DNA of 64,000 nucleotides from Dermanyssus gallinae (taxonomy: Eukaryota; Arthropoda; Arachnida; Mesostigmata; Dermanyssidae). The stretch's first letter is position 1, and each line of letters starts with the position of its first letter. Positions 11,036 to 22,270 of this stretch are shown here, one piece after another. The position numbers were made by a program, and so were the translations under genes. The stretch spans positions 176,501-240,500 of the forward strand of contig QVRM01006033.1 of the NCBI GenBank assembly GCA_003439945.1, written 5' to 3'. The notes below the pieces were generated by a model. That model was not told where the DNA came from, did no database searches, and saw nothing but the letters and a program-made list of their open reading frames with translations.

Positions 11036-13879
11036 GTAAGTATTATGTTCAGTAAAAGGATGTTAAAAGCAATGCATAGAATTTTCGATTTCGAAACGAG
11101 TTGAAGGGTCTTCCTGACTGTAAGGATATGTGGCCTGGTTTGTGCATCATAGTATATTTGATTGTGGGCACTGACTTTTTCGAGGCCGCGGATGCATTAA
11201 CGTCCATACCATCGCATAATCTCGTAAAAACATCACCGCTTGACCGAATTGATGGTGTTGAGCACAATTGCTGCATTTCATACACATCCGAGCCGCATTA
11301 AAAGCCAAGATTGTGCGCTTTTTGAGACTATCGTTTGCGCTAAATCTAACCTATTGCATTGGGTGGAATTCGTTGAGGTTTGGGCTCATTTGTATGAGAA
11401 GGACTATCTGTTCAATTGCATTCAGATGTGACGTAGCCAATAGAGGTTTCCAGAGTTTGTTTAGTCGTACGTTGAAACGTTTACCCCTAATCACGTACCA
11501 AGTTTGTTATTTATCCGCATTTCATTCTAACAGGACTCCTTTCTTTGTAGATATTGGAAGCATATTCTTCATTTGGTCTTGTCTATTAGGCGGCTTATTT
11601 TTTTTTTTTAAACACATTGCTTACGGTAGAAGTAACAGATAATTAGGGAGTAATATGCCAAGATATGTGCAATATATATTGCTGCACTTTGGGCACTAGT
11701 TGGACCCGCAATGATTCCGGACGCGTGACTTTGGTGTTGCAGACACACGAACCCGCCACGGAAGTTGACAGAAATGTAGCCTCGTCAAGTGCCAGTGACG
11801 TGGAGGTTATCTGTGAGGTACGTCGAGGAACAAATCGACCTCCAACACGGGCTCGGCGGCCCCTTACGCGTTCGCTTGGGGTGGACATCATCGATATTGG
11901 TTAGCTGCTTGCTTATATTTCTTATAAATACTCCAATCCAGCGTGAATGCTCTTGGACTGCCATTTTTCAGCACGTTTGTCAATCCGCCTGATGTGCCGT
12001 ATCTTGTGTTATACCCACTTTACAATGCAATACATCATGGTAGCTGTAGATCTCACGTATAAAGGTCTCTGCACCGTCAGAATCAACTAATAATCTGTCC
12101 CCTACAATGTGTATGGAGTGGCATGTACATATTTAGTAAAATTTCGTAAACATTACGAAAATGTATGGGTCTAACTTAAGCGAGTCCACTCGCATCGTCC
12201 ACCGTTTTGTGCTTAGCTTACGGAATACGGTTTCGATATTCTGGGCGCATTGCGCTAGGTTACAGTATCATTTGAAAAGCGAAATCCGAAACTCTACCAC
12301 AGGCGTAAAAATGTTAACAGATTTATAATACTGCCGTTGGAGCAGACGCACAATTGGTTATTGGCTACCAACGGCCTCAGTGGAGGTTTGAAACGGCCGT
12401 AGAGAGAGAGAGAGATTAATCTTGTACCTGTGCCACCACGGTCTCACAGCCAAATCCTGGGAACATCATTCAATTAGCACTCATCCAACGAGAAGCATTC
12501 CAGCTCAAGCTGTTGTCTTTGAAATAGCCCTGTGCCGCATTGCGTTAAGCTGTAACATTTATCCGATAATGCGTGCGCATTAGCTATGCTGTCTGCATAT
12601 ACAGGAGATGTTTAAATTCAGAATTGAGGAGCTGCTTCATCTGACCCAGTTATACGGCAGAGGAATACGTATAACAAACTCACAAGTGATCGCCCCCATT
12701 TGGCTCAACGGAACCAGTAGGGTCGTATATAGTCATCGGTGTAACAAATATCGCTGGGTTGGTACTGAAAACGCTTTGTCTGTACTGTCTAAGATGCTCC
12801 ATCGCAGGCAGCGACACCAGTGGCAGTTACGCCACCAACGAGGCCCGCAGCAATGGCGACCGTCGGTGCCGCTGGTAATAACGGCGACAGCGCTCTTCCG
12901 TTCGTGTCTATTCCGGGTCCGTCGCTTAGTTCGCCACCGAAACCGACCGAGCAACCTTGGTCGTGTCCGATTTGTCTCGAATCCTACACCAAAGTAAGTT
13001 GATCATCCCTCGACCACACGTTGGCAAACTGAGCAGGCTGCCGCAGTTGAACAGTATATATATATACGTTTGTCAATCCGCCTGATATGCCGTATCTTGT
13101 GTTAAACCCACTTTACAATGCAAAAAATGTATGGTAGATGTATATATATATTAAACTGCTCGATTTTGTAATTAGTTTCGCCTCCTTGGAAAATTCTGTG
13201 AATCTTCTTACCGTAAACGAGGATTTACAATCCTTGAGGAGAACCTCTACAAGTGCTTGACATGTGAGGGGACTTCAAGTCTTAGGTTCCGAGGCAGTAG
13301 TTTTAGCTCAGTATTGAAAAAAGAACAGCGTTCGCAGTGCCTCACATCGTCAGCCGCCTGGGTTGCACGGAGCCGGCACCGATAGTCGATTGCTTCTCTG
13401 ATCCGCGGGATAATAATAATAATAATAATAATTCGGCGCTTCGGGCCCTTTAAAAGAATTGCTTCCGTTTTTTGGAGCCAATTCGCGACCTAGTATATGG
13501 AGGGCTCCGATGACCACCGCTGGGCTCCGATGACTGTTCCTTCGAGCGGATCGTCGTCATGGGCAGTAACGATCAGTGCCAAATCATCTGCTTAGGCGAC
13601 GCAATAAGGAAGGTGTGGGAGTCTAAGTATTGCTTCGTAAGTTATATTCCACAGGGTTGATCCGAGTACAGAGCCTTGGGGGACCCTGGCTGCAACTGCA
13701 TAGTCCACACCTTCGTAGGTAGATGCTCGGGACGACACTAGGATACACCGTAGTAGGGGACATGTCTTTGTTTACAATTGCTTGGCATTAAGCGCGTTTT
13801 TGGCAGTAAGATGATGACCAGACAATACCACCGGCCTGCTCTCGTCGCATTTCTCTGCGTTTCAACTATGTTTAGAACC

Positions 13880-13959
<80 letters not shown>

Positions 13960-14273
13960 ACTAAAGCCACACCCATAGACGCACAGGTCTACAGTTTTTA
14001 AGGGATACAATAAAGTTGATCATTTGTGTGTGCCAGTGTGAAGGTACGTGCTCAAGATGAGGGCTCTACTAAAAGTTGATATCGTACCTCTTTGTTCCGT
14101 CATTGCGCGATTTTCAGTTGGAAGGCCAGGGCATTCATACGGTGGTCATTACTGGCTGCTCGCACGTATTCTGCGAACGGTGCACCAACGACGCCATCAA
14201 GTTTCAGAAGAAGTGCCCGAAGTGTCGCCGAGTTGTTCGGGGCAAGGCAATGTACAAACGGCTTTACTTTTAG
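10898..14273 (+). CDS. RNF4-like SUMO-targeted ubiquitin ligase (four coding exons)
   Basis: Likely an E3 ubiquitin ligase that recognises SUMO-modified nuclear proteins. Seen: joining 10898-11035, 11743-11817, 12808-12993 and 14118-14273 gives an open frame of 184 residues with all introns in phase 0 and GT-AG borders. Exon 1 has two SUMO-interaction motifs, HIIDLTGE and TFIDLTCS. Exon 2 has a third acidic/hydrophobic candidate, DVEVICE. Exon 3 ends with CPICLESYTK and exon 4 supplies GCSHVFCERC and CPKC, completing a C3HC4 RING at the extreme C-terminus, followed by a short basic/aromatic tail ending in LYF. Known: RNF4-type ligases are about 190 residues with N-terminal SIMs and a C-terminal RING. 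Exon 2 could instead run to 11899 and join a 12812 acceptor, also in frame; this would add an arginine-rich stretch (VRRGTNRPPTRARRP) resembling the RNF4 arginine-rich motif and give about 210 residues. A non-coding 5' exon may lie upstream. An AATAAA lies at 14662-14667. Confidence 0.88.
11743..11817 (+). CDS. RNF4-like gene, coding exon 2 (end ambiguous: 11817 or 11899)
   Basis: The acceptor TTGGTGTTGCAG ends at 11742 and is followed by a phase-0 frame (THEPATEVDR...). A strong donor, GAG|GTACGT, lies at 11818. A weaker donor at 11900 (ATTG|GTTAGC) lets the frame run on through an arginine-rich stretch to VDIID. Either choice joins exon 3 in frame, using acceptors 12808 or 12812. The two may be alternative splice forms. 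Confidence 0.75.
11973..12052 (+). repeat. Dispersed repeat, copy 1
   Basis: The block starting ACGTTTGTCAATCCGCCTGA and ending near TTTACAATGCAA is repeated at 13066-13140 with few differences. Both copies lie in introns of the RNF4-like gene. Family unknown. Confidence 0.85.
12808..12993 (+). CDS. RNF4-like gene, coding exon 3 (linker and first RING cysteines)
   Basis: The acceptor ATCGCAG ends at 12807 and the donor AAA|GTAAGT is at 12994. The exon encodes an Ala/Pro-rich linker and then WSCPICLESYTK, the first zinc-ligand pair of the RING. The intron splits the RING between the first and second cysteine pairs. Confidence 0.87.
13066..13140 (+). repeat. Dispersed repeat, copy 2
   Basis: The second copy of the block at 11973, in intron 3, set between short (TA)n runs. 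Confidence 0.85.
13240..13740 (-). pseudogene. R1-like LINE reverse-transcriptase fragment
   Basis: The minus strand reads EGVDYAVAARVPQGSVLGST, then LWNITYEAILRLPHLPYCVA, a stop where the catalytic YADD Tyr should be, and ADDLALIVTAHDDD. These are reverse-transcriptase motifs PQGSVLGP and YADD. It lies antisense in intron 3 of the RNF4-like gene and contains a (TAA)n run at 13410-13433. Confidence 0.88.
13884..13957. repeat. (TA)n microsatellite
   Basis: A pure TA run of about 74 bases in intron 3 of the RNF4-like gene. Confidence 0.95.
14118..14273 (+). CDS. RNF4-like gene, coding exon 4 (RING completion and stop)
   Basis: The acceptor GCGATTTTCAG ends at 14117 and the frame is phase 0. 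It supplies the remaining ligands (C, H, C, C, C, C) in GCSHVFCERC...CPKC and stops at TAG 14271-14273. Confidence 0.88.
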   Translation: MEGQGIHTVVITGCSHVFCERCTNDAIKFQKKCPKCRRVVRGKAMYKRLYF

Positions 14274-17200
14274 CGATGATCTATATTGGTGTAGGGGCGT
14301 TTTATCGAATCATACTGTAATAATCGTAAACGATCGAACCGCTGTTCATACGTTCTTGGACAAACAAAAATTTCGACCCATAACGCAGTTCAACATATGC
14401 TAGGACAGCGGAGGGAATTTTATGAATGCAACAGCAGTTACGTGTACGTATGTAAGTAAGGTGTGTACGACAAATTAGGTAAAACCCATATAAGTGGTTG
14501 ATCTACTTGACTTATTACGGAAATTCGGAAGTCTCAGTTCGAATCTCGCAGAAGGATGCTCATTAGGAGCGAGACGAACAGGATCATTATGCCTGTATAA
14601 TATATGTACAGAACAAACTAGATTTACTGCATAACATAGGTATTAATATTCAAGAATGAAAAATAAATACAGCTGTATATATATATATGTATGTACATAT
14701 ATATGTATCTGTACACATTATGCTTTCAAACGTTTCTTAAATTGTAGCAGATACAGGGTAGCTGTATCGTGAAAACTTTTCTCTTAGCTATGCATAATGG
14801 ATTTTCCGGCGGTATCGGGCTTAGTGCTTAGCAGTTGAAGGTTATATGCAGAACGCATATTTGGCTTACACTATGCATTTGGCCCGGTTTTTTTCGTAAG
14901 ATGACTTGGTCAAGTCATCTTGCGAAAAAAATTATTGAAAAAAACCGTTGACAAGTCATGGGAAAAGCAAGGATACTTCAAAAAGTTCCGTAATAACTTT
15001 GTGTAGCATCAGCATATCAAAGCCAAGGTGTCCGTACATCAATGGTGACAAAGAGAGCAATCGACGTCAACAAGCGCAACGGCTATGTGTTGTCAAATCT
15101 TAGAAATAATCGTGTTTAGTTGCATTTCATGCTTTTTTAAGAAGATATTCTAACCGCGTACTATTTTTCCAGGTTTCTACGAAAGCTTTATGCCAGTTCC
15201 CCGATGCCAAAGAAAGCGTATTTCCAGTTTTCTGATAGCAAAGAAGACTATTACCTCAACCTGTTGAATGAACAATTATAAGTTAGAAACGTGCAGTGAC
15301 GCAAAATTGCTTTAAAAAAAAGGTTTATTTGCCGTTCTGGAAATGGAAGACGCGCAAATATTGATAATAACAATGAAGCATACACATTCACAAAAGGCAA
15401 ACGATGTTTAATTTACCTTATACCTACGCCGTTAACCTAAAAAGTAATCATTAAACACAATCGGAGCCATCAAGGCAACACGTATTGCTAGCCACATTTG
15501 AATGTACTTACACTGACTAAATGTAAAATTTATGTTTGATAATCATATTGAGACAGCTGACACTATATACGAGTATACGTAAAACTCTAACTAAAAGCGT
15601 CGGCTGATCGAATAACTTTCTTTTAACTCTATGCTTTATGAAATTACCGACCGTTTGAAACTCTGATCCAGTTGGTGTTCAAAGATCTCGTGTATATATA
15701 TACCTGTATATATTTCTATAGGCAAATGGGACTTGGTGATCGGTTAACTAGGTGAAAAGTTCTGTCATCCAGCATAACGTTAACGCGTGCTAAAAGCTCG
15801 CGAGCAAAAGTGGCAAGTAAAATAAACTTCAGGAATACTGCCATCGATTATCAAATTGCAGCTGTCTAAATTTGTGTAGATCCTAAATCTGGTCTATGTT
15901 ATGTTTACGCGACATCTATTCGTATATTGGTTACCAACGTAATAAAAAAAACATTTGTTGGTTGTTGTCGACAGTTTAAGCTGCGAGCTGCGATATATAC
16001 TATTTTGGCTCGTTTTGAGAGAAAAAAAAAGAGTTGAGTAAGAGAAAATCCCGTAATCATGATGAGAATAGTGTTATATATACACTTATATATTTTCATA
16101 CCATTCGTATGACAAGCACATTATTAATATACTGTATTTGTAGAACTTTCTTCGGTTAAAGGCATTTTTGGAGTCCAGCTTCAACGTACCGTAATCCCTA
16201 TTATTTTGGAGAAAAGCAAATAATATTTTCCATATTATATGTGGTGTATTCCATCTATCGTGATTGAGGATAGCGCTTTACATCAATGCTAGGTAGCAAG
16301 GTTTTCGTTGTCAGTCTCTTCAGAGCGCACCCGACAACGATGAGCCTAAAACAACTGGTCTTTATTTTAAACGCAATTAACCAACCCCCATATATATATA
16401 TATATATATATATACTTTTTTTTGTTTTTTTTTGTTTATAACAATACACATTTCTATGTATTATATGCTAAGTACATATTATGCCTCGACGCTCGCAAAA
16501 GGTCTTAAAATCCGTGCCATGGACGCCGGAAGATATAATGCGTTACGTGCCGCCTCTGGTATTTTTTTGTCGCATATTATATTGCATTTTCCGTGAAAGT
16601 TACCAATCCGTGCGTGTGGTCTCCTGCGCCTGAACGAGGCACTTCAGATGATCGGGATGGGCGGAAAGTACAAAATGCTTGCAATGTCATCGGCTAAACA
16701 GCGCCGGCGGCGCATGATCTTGCGGCAGGGCAGGGGTTGGTGTTACCCTATGTCCTGTGGGTGCAGAGATTTATTAGGACTCTTTTATGACCATGCCGAC
16801 TGTATCATCAGGTAACAAATATCTAATCGCACGGTGCGCGGTGAAATTTCTGAAAAAAAGCCATAAATTCCAGGTTTGGCTATCGTGCGCGTTCTTTATG
16901 TGAAAACGTCCTCTTGACCCTACACATTTCTTCTTGGGGAGGGGCAGAAGAATGATTTATGTTCTCTCATATCAGAGTCCCTTAACTTTGCTGAGCTTAT
17001 CTCTATTCACGTGTAGGACTTCTGGGGCAAAGGCTGTTCATAATAATAAAGCTGTTTAACCTTAGTCGTCACTTTAGGAGGTTACGCTTTTTAATAGCTA
17101 ATTAAACATATTGCTGAGGGAGGGGAGGGGATTAGGAGTCCTTGTGTATTTTTGACGTATTTACGGGTGAGTTTAGGCTTGGCCAAATTGTTGTGTAGAA

Positions 17201-17900
17201 GCGAGGTTTTTTCTTCCTGTATTTTAGTTGTTCCACCTGGACCATCCTCCGTCCCCTACGAGCTTGAAACTCACCTTGAGGCATATCTTCAATGCACCGA
17301 ACATGTTATTATTATTAGTGCTTCAAAGTGACAGTTGTAAGATCGGAACCTAGCTGGTATAGAGAAGCTGCATAATAAACGGACGCTAGGTCTACTAACC
17401 TTCTTAACCCAAGGCTGCCTTTCCAATGAGTAAATGTGCCCTCTTCATGTTATTCGGTGCCGCTTAATAAAGCACTTAAGCTACTTTATTTAACAAGAAT
17501 AATTGTGATATGTTTCCTGTTTGCCCGGGCGCGATTAGTTAGATGTACTGCGCGTGTGACAAGTAGTTCAATGCTAACAACCTTAGACGATACCTTCAAA
17601 GGCACAGTGTCGATTATAGGTACATCACCTCAAGATATAGTCTCAAGTTTTTCAAAAACATTCGTAAGCCATCTAGAGCTCGTCAAATTCTTTGTCGATT
17701 CACTGGGACTCTCAGTAAGCTCGTGTTCTTTTTGTCCAGCTGTCTTGCCGCATGGGCTGCACCGACTGCAGTTCTACGTTTTTTTAAAGGTCCACCGACG
17801 GTAATTTACTGTGTTTTGAGTTAGACCTTCTTAGTGTAGGAATTCTTTAATCTGGTCTATCGAGTTAAGCTTGTATCGCTCTGATACCAGACGTTGAGCG
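14274..17900. other. Non-coding stretch, little recognisable
   Basis: It contains the likely 3' untranslated region of the RNF4-like gene (AATAAA at 14662), scattered short (TA)n runs (for example 16389-16414), and a 50-codon open frame from the ATG at 16481 (MPRRSQKVLKSVPWTPEDIM...) with no assignable domain. Nothing else is supportable. Confidence 0.35.
14888..14931. repeat. 20-bp-arm hairpin
   Basis: TTTTTTCGTAAGATGACTTG (14889-14908) faces CAAGTCATCTTGCGAAAAAA (14911-14930), with one mismatch and a 2-base loop. It lies downstream of the RNF4-like gene. No family recognised. Confidence 0.9.
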
Positions 17901-17938
17901 GGCTTTGCATTTCTGAGACAGCGCCCGATATGCCCAGG

Positions 17939-18190
17939 TCAAACAGTACGCAGAGCGATACAACACTCGATAGACCAGCCGATATAGTATCGTCGGACAT
18001 AAGCCAAATTAAGGAATTCTAACACTACGGAGGTGCTAGTCAGGTTGACATTGAGGGCTCGTTTTAACTTTACCAGGCTTTCTGCAAAAGTGGACTCTCT
18101 GCGGATCGTGTTGAATGAATTACGAAAGTCGACCCTGACGCGCATTGATCCATCTGCCTTAAGGATGCAGTGCCGCCTCTAACTCACCTT
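17939..18190 (-). pseudogene. LINE reverse-transcriptase fragment (motif DFxNxFNTIRR)
   Basis: The minus strand reads MRVRVDFRNSFNTIRRESTF, matching the catalytic-Asp block KLDFKNAFNxIRR of LINE reverse transcriptases, including REL-type LINEs. The fragment is short. It is flanked by an inverted repeat (about 17858-17886 against 17951-17981). Confidence 0.65.
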
Positions 18191-19329
18191 TCACTGCCAC
18201 ACCGATTTGTTATATCGTTGTTGAGTCTGCTACAATAAGGATTTCTGTATTAAACATTTAGGTTTTTGTTTTAAAGAGATCTGACTGCAACATAGCAAGG
18301 CATAAGCCAAAAACCTCACAAATACCCACATGATGAAGCTAAGGCTTTAGCCAATTATCTAAATAAGGTGGTCAATGCGACCAAGATTGTTTATGTTAGT
18401 GAACAAGTTGATCGTGCTCTTTGCGTCCCCGGCCGGGCTCAAGGCCTCTTGGAGGCCTTGAGTTGAACCAGGAAGGGGAATCCAATGAAGGCATACCAGG
18501 CCAAATCGGACCCAAGTTGTTCTCGAGCACCGGGGCACACACTCCGATCACTCATACTAACATAAAAATGGATAGCGCAGCCGGCGGAGACTTAAATTAT
18601 GACCTCACGCAGGTATTTACATGACATGGGGACTTTCAGAGCCTCCTCCTTCGAATTGGAAAAGCTCCATTAGCGAGCTGTGGTCTGTGGCCAGAGGGTT
18701 GACGCGACTCACACTTTTCTAAAGTGCCAGCGCTAGCGTCACAGCAATTGTAAAATCCAGGGACAAATTGATTATTGAGGAAGACGGAAGGGGGACAGAT
18801 ATCCCAGACCCCCCAGAGAACTTTTATGAAGTTTTTAACGTTTTTTTCTAGCTCAAACGTGTTTTTTTTTTAATGGAATTACATTTTGCAATGTTTAGGT
18901 GGTTCTCCGTAAATAAAAACTGTTACAAAATAGGTCAAACAAAGACACAAAAGTCACATTTGACAATATTTTAAAGAATTATTTGAATAAGCGCTTTACA
19001 CAATACGTAATCACAATAAGTATCTTCACCAGGATTTCTAAACAGCGTTTGTTACAACGCGGAGCAATAAGTGAGGCAATACGCTCTCACATATACGCGA
19101 AAATAAAGTTTTACACTCATACAGCATCTACATAGTACACAGCGACAACGGGAAAAACAGTACATTTTTTAAAAACGAATTTAATCTGGAAGGGTGATCC
19201 TTTATACAAAGCGCGAATAATCCCAATTTAGGGTATAACTAGATCATTTGATCTGTTAGAACAGAAACCCGCAGCGTGTATATTTGTATCACCTTAAGTG
19301 AGTAATATCGAAAGAATAAATCATGGACC

Positions 19330-21310
19330 GAATCTCTTTATCGCCTAGAAAAAAATGGCTCCATAATTCTGTATTACTCTGACTTTCCGGAGAATTCCGT
19401 CATAGCCACCACCCCAGAGAAGGATACCATAGCATAGCACTGGTAAGAACACGACCTTGTACAAGAGAAGTAAGCCCTTTGTGGGGACCCCAATCAATTT
19501 CAATCTGTGCAGTGCCGATACCACAGCATAGCACTTGGGTGCAATATATTCTATGTGGGGATGCCACCGCATGTTTTTCTGAAGAAGAAGCCCCAGGCAC
19601 CTGGCTGTCTGCGAGGGCTTAATGTTCTGTAGCTCGAGTAGTTGGTTGTTAGGCAACTTCTCTTGCCTCGGCGAAAAAGTATAAAATTATTCTTATCGGC
19701 ATTGACATGTAAACCGAAAGTATTAAAAATGCTAATTGCATTGTCAACATTTAGGAGAAACTGGTGCAAATATACATCAAAATTTCGAATATCAACACCG
19801 AAGAGTAGCGTCGTGTGATCAGCAAAAGCTATAGTAGATACCAAGATTGAGCCCCTGTGATTCTTATTAGAATAAAATTCAGAGGGATAAGAAACATAAA
19901 AAGTCCGAGAACCCAACCTTGAGGGGTACCGATGTCATGCTGATGTTGCCATGAGGATTCTACTGGACCAGCAGCCGCAAGAACCGCGGAAACAGAGATG
20001 GTAGAGAGTAATAATATATTATTGTTTCTTTTCCAGACTTCACCACGTAAAGTTTCCATACCCCTGTTCTTCTTGAGGTTAGCGACCGTAGTATTACCTA
20101 ACGCAGCAAAGCGATGGTTTAGCTCCTCTGCAATTTCTATTGGCTTTTCCAAAGTTTTATTATTGCCAACTACTGACGCGGTCGGTAAGTCAACTGCATC
20201 GTGTCGCCTGCTACAGACTCCATTGATGAATTTCCAGAGTTTAGAGGAGTCGTCACGCAAGAACTCGACACGATTTCGATAGAATGCTGTCCTCGCAGCG
20301 CGGATTTCATTGAGATAGCGGCGACAGCTGCTTAAATAGGCGGCCCTTGTGTCCACCGAATTTATCTTACGATGTCTGCGGTGCAACGTATTAACTCTGC
20401 GACACAGCTGTCGTAAGCCTGGAGAGAAAGAAAACTGACCCGCCTTACCCGAACTGTCAGAGACAGGAAGCTCTACGAGGTCAAATTACTTTTCCTACGT
20501 AAGAAGCAGGATTATACTAAAAGCGTCGCATGCAGTATTTACATTGACGCATCATGAACCGTTAACCACGAGACATCCTGTAAGCAGCATAGGAACCTAT
20601 TAATGCTAGCCTTTGTAGGACATCCGCGTGAGCTTAGAGCCAATTTGGCCAACGGTTTAGTAGCCGGGGAGTTGTCGGCAAGAGTTAGGAAAACCAGGTA
20701 ATGATCAGAGAGAAGTAAAATTTCAAGAACCGCAGGCTGGATGATAGTAAACTTCAAGCAATTTGGAACAGCTATGTGGTCTATGCATGTACTCGACGCG
20801 GGTTTGGTAATGCGATCCACTACAAGGGTGAAGTCTCTAACGGCAAAGAACGATGTATAATCGCTAGGCTGCGGAACCGAAGGTAATTCATATTTGCATC
20901 GCCCATAACAATGACAGAGGTGGAGGTTCATTTCGGCAACATCTCATGTATTTTGTATGTGTATTCAGTAGGGTGTCTTTGCACGACATGTGATTGGAAT
21001 AAAGCCCTAAAATAAAACATTCAACCCTTGTCCATCTGAGCGAGAAGGTAAGATACTGCAGGTGAAACGCACGTTTTTTTTGCCGACACCGCCGCCTAAC
21101 CTTCCCTGTCCTCTGCTTGACGCATTTCGTTCGAAACCACCTATGGAATGAGATGCCTGATCATAATGCTTTAGCCACGATTTACTAACTACTGCCGCAT
21201 CAAACAGGCATTTTTTTGAATCTAGAGACGTGAGATTTTTTGCCGCAGAAAATCGGTAGGCAGAAGGTACTGAGTTCTCCTAGATCGGCTACAGAATGAA
21301 CCGCAGGACA
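19330..21310 (-). pseudogene. Degenerate Jockey/I-type LINE (endonuclease and reverse transcriptase)
   Basis: Reading the minus strand from 20930: an endonuclease C-terminal block with TCIDHIAVPN and LSDHYLVFLT; a linker (RRYLNEIRAARTAFYRNRVE...FINGV); then a jump to GTPQGWVLGL and FADHTTLLFG (FADD with the second Asp lost); then LHVNADKNNFILF, RCLGLLLQKNMRWHPHIEYI and VLCYGILLWGGG. Part of the finger/palm region between the linker and PQG is missing. Upstream to about 21310 it looks like more of the same element but is too decayed to place. Clade is a guess from the endonuclease plus motif order. Confidence 0.82.
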
Positions 21311-21848
21311 TAAAATGTGTGGCAAACGGGATTGCTAGATGTGTGCTTCTCGCAACTGCTGATCGCCGAGTTGTACTCTGTAACGCTAGAGTTCTATTTA
21401 TGCCCGCGTCTATCTTGACCGCCCAATAACCTTGCCATTGCTGTCACCTTGTTGTTGTGGCCGCTGTTGCTGTTGTTGTGGGTTAACGGTGCACTGCCAT
21501 CGCTGACTGCTCGGTGAGACATTATGGCGTCACCAGCAGACAAAAGCACGCAACCATTTCGTTGCTCTATATGCGACTGTTGCTGATGTCGCTGAGTTTG
21601 CTGAGAGGCACTCAGCATATAGCGGCCGCGAACGTCGACACGCCGGAATAGATACTGCGTCGTTCGGTGCCTTCTCTGATAACACTGAACGCAGGTTACC
21701 ATGGCGCCATTAGGCTTAGCATTGGAGCATCTGCTGCTGGCACCGCTTGCTCTGACACCAACATAGCGTCGGTCCCGAGCCCAATCCTGTAGACCGTGGC
21801 ATACAACGAGGCATAAGAACTCGACGGTCTGCCCACCGAAGTATCGAC

Positions 21849-22270
21849 AATGACGTACGTTAATGATGTAGCGTTCGTATTTAGAGGTAAGAATAAAGAT
21901 GAGGTGGAGAAAAAGGTCGAGGATGCTGACTACTACCTGGCATTAGTAGCACAGAATTAGGGCCATTCTGCTCATCAGAAAACGTGAATATCGGTGGCGG
22001 TCATGTTCACTGCAAGGTTGTTGCACGTTCTACAAAGTAAGTGAAGTATCTAGGCGCTTATGCTTGACCTAGGCATGACATTTACGGTGCATGGCAAGCA
22101 TGCGCTTGCAAAGGCAGCATTAGCGCATTCAAATCCCATCAAGCTTATGCGCTGAGTGGATGGTGCCGGCAAGGAACGCAGGAGCCTGTTGGCGACGATC
22201 GCGGACTTTGGCGCTGCTTTACGCGACACCAATCTGCGGCCAGTGTCGCCAGAGTGAAGAGAAAGATCCA
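21849..22270 (+). pseudogene. R1-like LINE reverse-transcriptase fragment
   Basis: The plus strand reads MTYVNDVAFVFRGKNKDEVE (YxDD block with Asn for the first Asp), then across frame breaks VKYLG-MLD, FTVHGKHALAKAALA, and ERRSLLATIAD near SALLYATPI. This is the thumb region of R1-clade elements. Confidence 0.78.

Noticed and set aside
16481..16633. 50-codon ORF as a DNA-binding-protein exon
   Set aside because: MPRRSQKVLKSV...WTPEDI looked helix-turn-helix-like, but no continuation exon or family match could be made.
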